Positions 59,288-64,000 of a stretch of DNA of 64,000 nt are shown piece after piece. The notes under the pieces are model-generated. The model worked only from the letters and a program-made list of their open reading frames with translations, was not told where the DNA came from and did no database searches. Made by a program: the position numbers and the translations under genes. Within the stretch, counting starts at the first letter, position 1, and every line of letters starts with the position of its first letter. The DNA is from Enterobacillus tribolii (lineage in GTDB: Bacteria > Pseudomonadota > Gammaproteobacteria > Enterobacterales > Enterobacteriaceae), in the NCBI RefSeq assembly GCF_003363015.1, contig NZ_QRAP01000006.1, forward strand, positions 62,001 to 126,000, written 5' to 3'.

Positions 59288-59310
59288 CCGCGCGGGAAGC
59301 TTCCGCGCGG
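59288..59310. repeat. GC-rich hairpin between clpP and clpX
   Basis: CCGCGCGG occurs twice around GAAGCTT; because this 8-mer is self-complementary the two copies form a stable stem. There is no T tract. It could be a partial attenuator or processing site in the clpP-clpX transcript. Confidence 0.45.
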
Positions 59311-59338
59311 AAAGAGACTAAATGAAAGAGGTCTACTG

Positions 59339-60613
<1,275 letters not shown>

Positions 60614-60640
60614 CTGGTCAATATTTAGACAGTTAACGAT

Positions 60641-60671
60641 AAAATGGGAGAATTGTTCTCCCATTTTTTTC
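60641..60671 (+). terminator. Rho-independent terminator after clpX
   Basis: AAAATGGGAGAA and TTCTCCCATTTT around a three-base loop, ending in a T run. Confidence 0.92.
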
Positions 60672-60685
60672 TGCTATCGTTACCG

Positions 60686-60712
60686 TTGAATCCCTGTAAT
60701 ACATCCCCATAT
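60686..60712 (+). promoter_or_regulatory. Sigma-32 (heat shock) promoter of lon
   Basis: TTGAA (60686-60690), a 14-base spacer and CCCCATAT (60705-60712) match the sigma-32 consensus and resemble the known E. coli lon promoter, about 90 bases before the start codon. Confidence 0.75.
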
Positions 60713-60801
60713 ACTCATTTACACATTCAGGCGAAGCAGGCTTGCGACACGTTGCGCTGCTTCCCGTAACCTTGGCGGAAGCTAAACTAAGAGAGAGCTC
60801 T

Positions 60802-63156
60802 ATGAATCCTGAGCGTTCCGAACGCATAGAAATCCCCGTATTGCCCTTGCGCGATGTGGTGGTCTATCCGCACATGGTGATCCCATTGTTTGTAGGCAGG
60901 GAAAAGTCGATCCGGTGCCTGGAAGCCGCAATGGATCACGATAAAAAGATCCTGCTGGTAGCGCAAAAAGAAGCGTCGACGGATGAACCGGGCATCAGTG
61001 ACTTGTTCTCCGTGGGGACGGTAGCCTCTATTCTGCAAATGCTGAAACTGCCTGACGGTACGGTAAAAGTGCTGGTGGAAGGTATCCAGCGCGCGCGTAT
61101 TACCACGTTGTCGGACAGCGGCGAGCACTTCGCCGCGCAGGCTGAATATCTGAAAACGCCGGAAATGGACGAGCGCGAGCAGGAAGTGCTGGTGCGCACG
61201 GCGATCAACCAGTTTGAAGGCTACATCAAGCTGAATAAAAAGATTCCGCCGGAAGTCCTGACGTCGCTGAACAGCATTGACGACGCAGCCCGTCTGGCAG
61301 ACACCATCGCCGCGCACATGCCGCTGAAATTGAATGATAAACAGGCGGTGCTGGAGATGTCCGACGTGACTGAGCGTCTGGAATATCTGATGGCGATGAT
61401 GGAGTCGGAAATCGATCTGCTGCAGGTGGAAAAACGCATCCGTAACCGGGTGAAGAAGCAGATGGAAAAAAGCCAGCGCGAGTATTATCTGAACGAGCAG
61501 ATGAAGGCCATTCAGAAAGAGCTGGGCGAGATGGACGATGCGCCGGACGAGTTCGAGGCGCTGAAACGCAAGATTGAAGCGGCGAAAATGCCGAAAGAGG
61601 CGCGCGAAAAAGCGGAAGCCGAGCTGCAAAAGCTGAAGATGATGTCGCCGATGTCGGCCGAAGCCACCGTGGTGCGCGGCTATATCGAGTGGATGATTCA
61701 GGTGCCCTGGCACGCCCGCAGTAAGGTGAAAAAAGACCTGAACAAGGCGCAGGAAATCTTGGATGCGGATCACTACGGCCTGGAGCGCGTGAAGGATCGT
61801 ATCTTGGAATATCTGGCGGTACAGAGCCGCGTCAGCAAAATAAAAGGGCCGATTCTGTGCCTGGTCGGGCCGCCGGGGGTGGGTAAAACCTCGCTGGGGC
61901 AGTCCATTGCCCGCGCGACCGGGCGTCAGTACGTCCGTATGGCGCTTGGCGGGGTACGCGATGAGGCGGAAATCCGCGGTCACCGCCGTACCTACATCGG
62001 CTCCATGCCCGGCAAGCTGATTCAGAAAATGGCGAAAGTCGGGGTGAAAAACCCGCTGTTCCTGCTGGATGAAATTGACAAAATGTCATCCGACATGCGC
62101 GGCGATCCGGCTTCCGCCCTGCTGGAAGTGCTGGACCCGGAGCAGAACATCGCTTTCAACGACCACTATCTGGAAGTGGATTACGATCTGTCCGATGTCA
62201 TGTTCGTGGCGACCTCCAACTCCATGAACATTCCGGCGCCGCTGCTGGACCGTATGGAAGTTATCCGCCTGTCGGGGTACACCGAAGACGAGAAGCTGAA
62301 CATCGCCAAACAGCATCTGCTGCCGAAGCAGATTGAGCGTAACGCGCTGAAAAAAGGTGAGCTGAAGGTGGATGACAGCGCCATTATCGGCATCATTCGC
62401 TATTACACCCGCGAAGCCGGGGTGCGTAACCTGGAGCGTGAAATCTCCAAACTGTGCCGTAAGGCGGTGAAAATGTTGCTGATGGACAAAACCGTCAAGC
62501 ACATTGAAATCAACGGCGACAACCTGAAGGATTTCCTGGGCGTGCAGCGTTTCGACTACGGACGCGCCGACAGCGAAAACCGCGTAGGGCAGGTGACCGG
62601 CCTGGCATGGACCGAAGTGGGCGGCGATCTGCTGACCATCGAAACGGCCTGTGTACCTGGCAAAGGCAAGCTGACCTATACCGGCTCGCTGGGCGAAGTT
62701 ATGCAGGAGTCGATCCAGGCAGCGCTGACCGTGGTGCGTGCGCGTGCGGAAAAACTGGGCATTAATCCGGATTTCTATGAAAAACGGGACATCCACGTTC
62801 ACGTGCCGGAAGGCGCGACGCCCAAAGACGGCCCGAGCGCAGGGACTGCCATGTGTACCGCGCTGGTGTCCTGCTTGACAGGCAACCCGGTGCGCGCCGA
62901 CGTGGCGATGACCGGTGAGATTACGTTGCGTGGTCAGGTGTTGCCGATCGGCGGTCTGAAAGAAAAACTGCTGGCGGCGCATCGCGGCGGGATTAAAACC
63001 GTGCTGATTCCGGATGAAAATAAGCGCGATCTGGAAGAGATTCCGGACAACGTGATCGCCGATTTGACGATCCATCCGGTGAAGTGGATTGATGAAGTTT
63101 TAACCTTCGCGTTGCAAAACTCGCCCTTCGGGATGGAAGTTGTAACCGAAAAATAG
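60802..63156 (+). CDS. lon: ATP-dependent protease Lon
   Basis: A 784-residue protein, the same length as in E. coli. It has the N-terminal substrate-recognition domain (about 1-300), an AAA+ domain with G-P-P-G-V-G-K-T-S, and the protease domain with the catalytic dyad Ser679 (P-K-D-G-P-S-A-G) and Lys722 (G-G-L-K-E-K). Lon degrades damaged proteins and regulators such as RcsA and SulA. The ATG at 60802 is chosen because the protein then begins M-N-P-E-R-S-E-R as in E. coli; a frame 20 codons longer overlaps the promoter region. Confidence 0.98.
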   Translation: MNPERSERIEIPVLPLRDVVVYPHMVIPLFVGREKSIRCLEAAMDHDKKILLVAQKEASTDEPGISDLFSVGTVASILQMLKLPDGTVKVLVEGIQRARITTLSDSGEHFAAQAEYLKTPEMDEREQEVLVRTAINQFEGYIKLNKKIPPEVLTSLNSIDDAARLADTIAAHMPLKLNDKQAVLEMSDVTERLEYLMAMMESEIDLLQVEKRIRNRVKKQMEKSQREYYLNEQMKAIQKELGEMDDAPDEFEALKRKIEAAKMPKEAREKAEAELQKLKMMSPMSAEATVVRGYIEWMIQVPWHARSKVKKDLNKAQEILDADHYGLERVKDRILEYLAVQSRVSKIKGPILCLVGPPGVGKTSLGQSIARATGRQYVRMALGGVRDEAEIRGHRRTYIGSMPGKLIQKMAKVGVKNPLFLLDEIDKMSSDMRGDPASALLEVLDPEQNIAFNDHYLEVDYDLSDVMFVATSNSMNIPAPLLDRMEVIRLSGYTEDEKLNIAKQHLLPKQIERNALKKGELKVDDSAIIGIIRYYTREAGVRNLEREISKLCRKAVKMLLMDKTVKHIEINGDNLKDFLGVQRFDYGRADSENRVGQVTGLAWTEVGGDLLTIETACVPGKGKLTYTGSLGEVMQESIQAALTVVRARAEKLGINPDFYEKRDIHVHVPEGATPKDGPSAGTAMCTALVSCLTGNPVRADVAMTGEITLRGQVLPIGGLKEKLLAAHRGGIKTVLIPDENKRDLEEIPDNVIADLTIHPVKWIDEVLTFALQNSPFGMEVVTEK

Positions 63157-63189
63157 TGATACATCGCAAAATACCTTGATAAAACTAGT

Positions 63190-63226
63190 GCTGGCGGCGC
63201 ATTTCGGGCTTGCCAGCCTTTTTTTG
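63190..63226 (+). terminator. Terminator after lon
   Basis: GCTGGC (63190-63195) pairs with GCCAGC (63212-63217), followed by seven T residues. The loop is long (16 bases). Confidence 0.75.
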
Positions 63227-63317
63227 TGCGGCTAACTTAGGATACTGTCATTTCATGCACCGCTGCCCAGGCGAGCGGCTTGCTATGAATTGACAGGATT
63301 GATATAACAGCTGCGCA

Positions 63318-63349
63318 GCCGTACCCCCTCTGGGGGAATTTGATACGGC
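63318..63349 (+). other. Hairpin in the hupB leader
   Basis: GCCGTA (63318-63323) pairs with TACGGC (63344-63349), enclosing a CCCCC/GGGGG stem, 26 bases before the hupB start. It would fold in the mRNA near the ribosome site and could tune translation. Confidence 0.4.
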
Positions 63350-63375
63350 ATAAGATTTCTAGAGGGGATGAAAGA

Positions 63376-63648
63376 GTGAATAAGTCACAACTGATCGACA
63401 AGATTGCCGCAGATGCTGATATTTCCAAAGCGGCAGCTGGTCGCGCATTGGACGCGATTATTGCGTCTGTTACCGAGTCTCTGAAAGGCGGTGACTCTGT
63501 TGCGCTGGTTGGCTTCGGTACGTTTGATGTTCGTGAGCGTTCCGCACGCACCGGCCGTAACCCGCAGACGGGCAAAGAAATCAAAATCCCGGCAGCCAAG
63601 GTTCCTGGCTTCCGTGCTGGTAAAGCGCTGAAAGACGCGGTTAACTGA
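63376..63648 (+). CDS. hupB: DNA-binding protein HU-beta
   Basis: A 90-residue nucleoid protein, the same length as in E. coli. The DNA-binding arm [12 protein letters not shown] is present with the minor-groove proline. It pairs with HU-alpha or itself and bends DNA. The start is GTG at 63376, as in E. coli, after GAGGGGATG; an upstream in-frame ATG adds 12 unlikely residues. Confidence 0.97.
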   Translation: MNKSQLIDKIAADADISKAAAGRALDAIIASVTESLKGGDSVALVGFGTFDVRERSARTGRNPQTGKEIKIPAAKVPGFRAGKALKDAVN

Positions 63649-63732
63649 TTCTGCGTCGGGCTTTTTTCGCGCCGGGAACCGTTTAGTCATCAACAATCAA
63701 CTGGCGTTAAAGAGTCTGTAAGGTAAAATACG

Positions 63733-63763
63733 AGGCGCATCGATTAAGATGCGCTTTTTTTAT
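63733..63763 (+). terminator. Rho-independent terminator after hupB
   Basis: GCGCATC, GATTAA loop, GATGCGC, then a T run. Confidence 0.9.
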
Positions 63764-63894
63764 GACTGAAATCTGGGGAATCAGGGTTCAGTTCTGTTTT
63801 CCCGAATTTTGTTCCGCTTTCCGGTGATACACAATGGATGAGGCCGGGAGGAATTAAAGATTCACCAACAATCACAGCGGAGTGTTGCCTCACT

Positions 63895-64000
63895 ATGATG
63901 GACAATTTACGCTCGGCGGCTAACAACGTCGTGCTCAAAATCATCCTGGCCCTGATTATCGTGTCATTCGTTCTGACCGGCGTGGGTAACTATTTGATCG
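63895..64000 (+). CDS. ppiD: Periplasmic folding chaperone PpiD (partial, 5' end)
   Basis: The first 35 codons are in the window. Tandem Met, then a short basic segment and one membrane helix (I-I-L-A-L-I-I-V-S-F-V-L-T-G-V) match the N-terminal anchor of E. coli PpiD, and hupB-ppiD is the E. coli order. PpiD is an inner-membrane protein with a parvulin-like domain facing the periplasm, near the SecYEG exit; those domains are beyond the window edge. Confidence 0.92.
   Translation, partial: MMDNLRSAANNVVLKIILALIIVSFVLTGVGNYLI

Overview
The window is a chromosomal segment from a gamma-proteobacterium of the order Enterobacterales. Most proteins can be read as close relatives of named Escherichia coli proteins, and the right-hand two thirds follow the E. 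coli order from brnQ to ppiD. Several additions point away from E. coli itself and towards the Pectobacteriaceae/Yersiniaceae part of the order (Serratia, Yersinia, Dickeya or Brenneria-like). These are a Serratia-type chitinase C, a Kdo hydroxylase, MgtE, a 2-Cys peroxiredoxin beside acpH, and a Wzc/Wzi capsule locus. The genus cannot be fixed from the sequence alone.

Layout. 1-1640: the end of a capsule locus, with the tyrosine-rich tail of a Wzc-type kinase meeting wzi. 2.1-7.5 kb: an accessory stretch with a GNAT acetyltransferase, a PuuP-like putrescine importer, a KdoO-type Kdo hydroxylase, a DUF1003 membrane protein and the Hsp70-like yegD. 7.6-12.6 kb: an alkylation-repair pair (an Ada-AlkA fusion and ogt) facing the diguanylate cyclase dgcE. 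12.7-17.3 kb: mgtE, the small membrane gene yfgG and the c-di-GMP phosphodiesterase pdeF; pdeF has a perfect FNR box and a structured leader upstream. 17.9-25.8 kb: transport and carbon genes (brnQ, proY, ybdG, malZ), a peroxiredoxin and acpH. 26-31.6 kb: queA-tgt-yajC-secD-secF. 31.7-33.7 kb: yajI and chiC, where E. coli has yajD and tsx. 33.9-38.1 kb: nrdR-ribD-ribH-nusB-thiL-pgpA. 38.1-41.2 kb: xseB-ispA-dxs on the other strand. 41.5-46.6 kb: thiI, panE-yajL, yajQ, yajR. 46.8-51.6 kb: cyoABCDE. 52.4-53.7 kb: an MFS exporter not in the E. coli order. 53.7-64 kb: ampG, yajG, bolA, tig, clpP, clpX, lon, hupB and the start of ppiD.

How the genes work together. The secDF/yajC, riboflavin, isoprenoid, cytochrome bo and Tig/Clp/Lon blocks are core housekeeping modules. 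Two enzymes with opposite effects on c-di-GMP (dgcE and pdeF) lie within 8 kb of each other. Readable regulation includes an FNR site before pdeF, MalT boxes before malZ, a sigma-32 promoter before lon, a LexA-like box before the Ada-AlkA gene and one full OxyR element before the peroxiredoxin. All of these were found by eye.

I did not find a CRISPR array, a complete phage, an insertion sequence, a toxin-antitoxin pair, tRNA or rRNA. Nothing here is convincingly a wholly new multi-gene system. The best candidates for something undescribed are non-coding: the structured pdeF leader, several long perfect palindromes beside promoters, and a possible translated leader before the putrescine importer.
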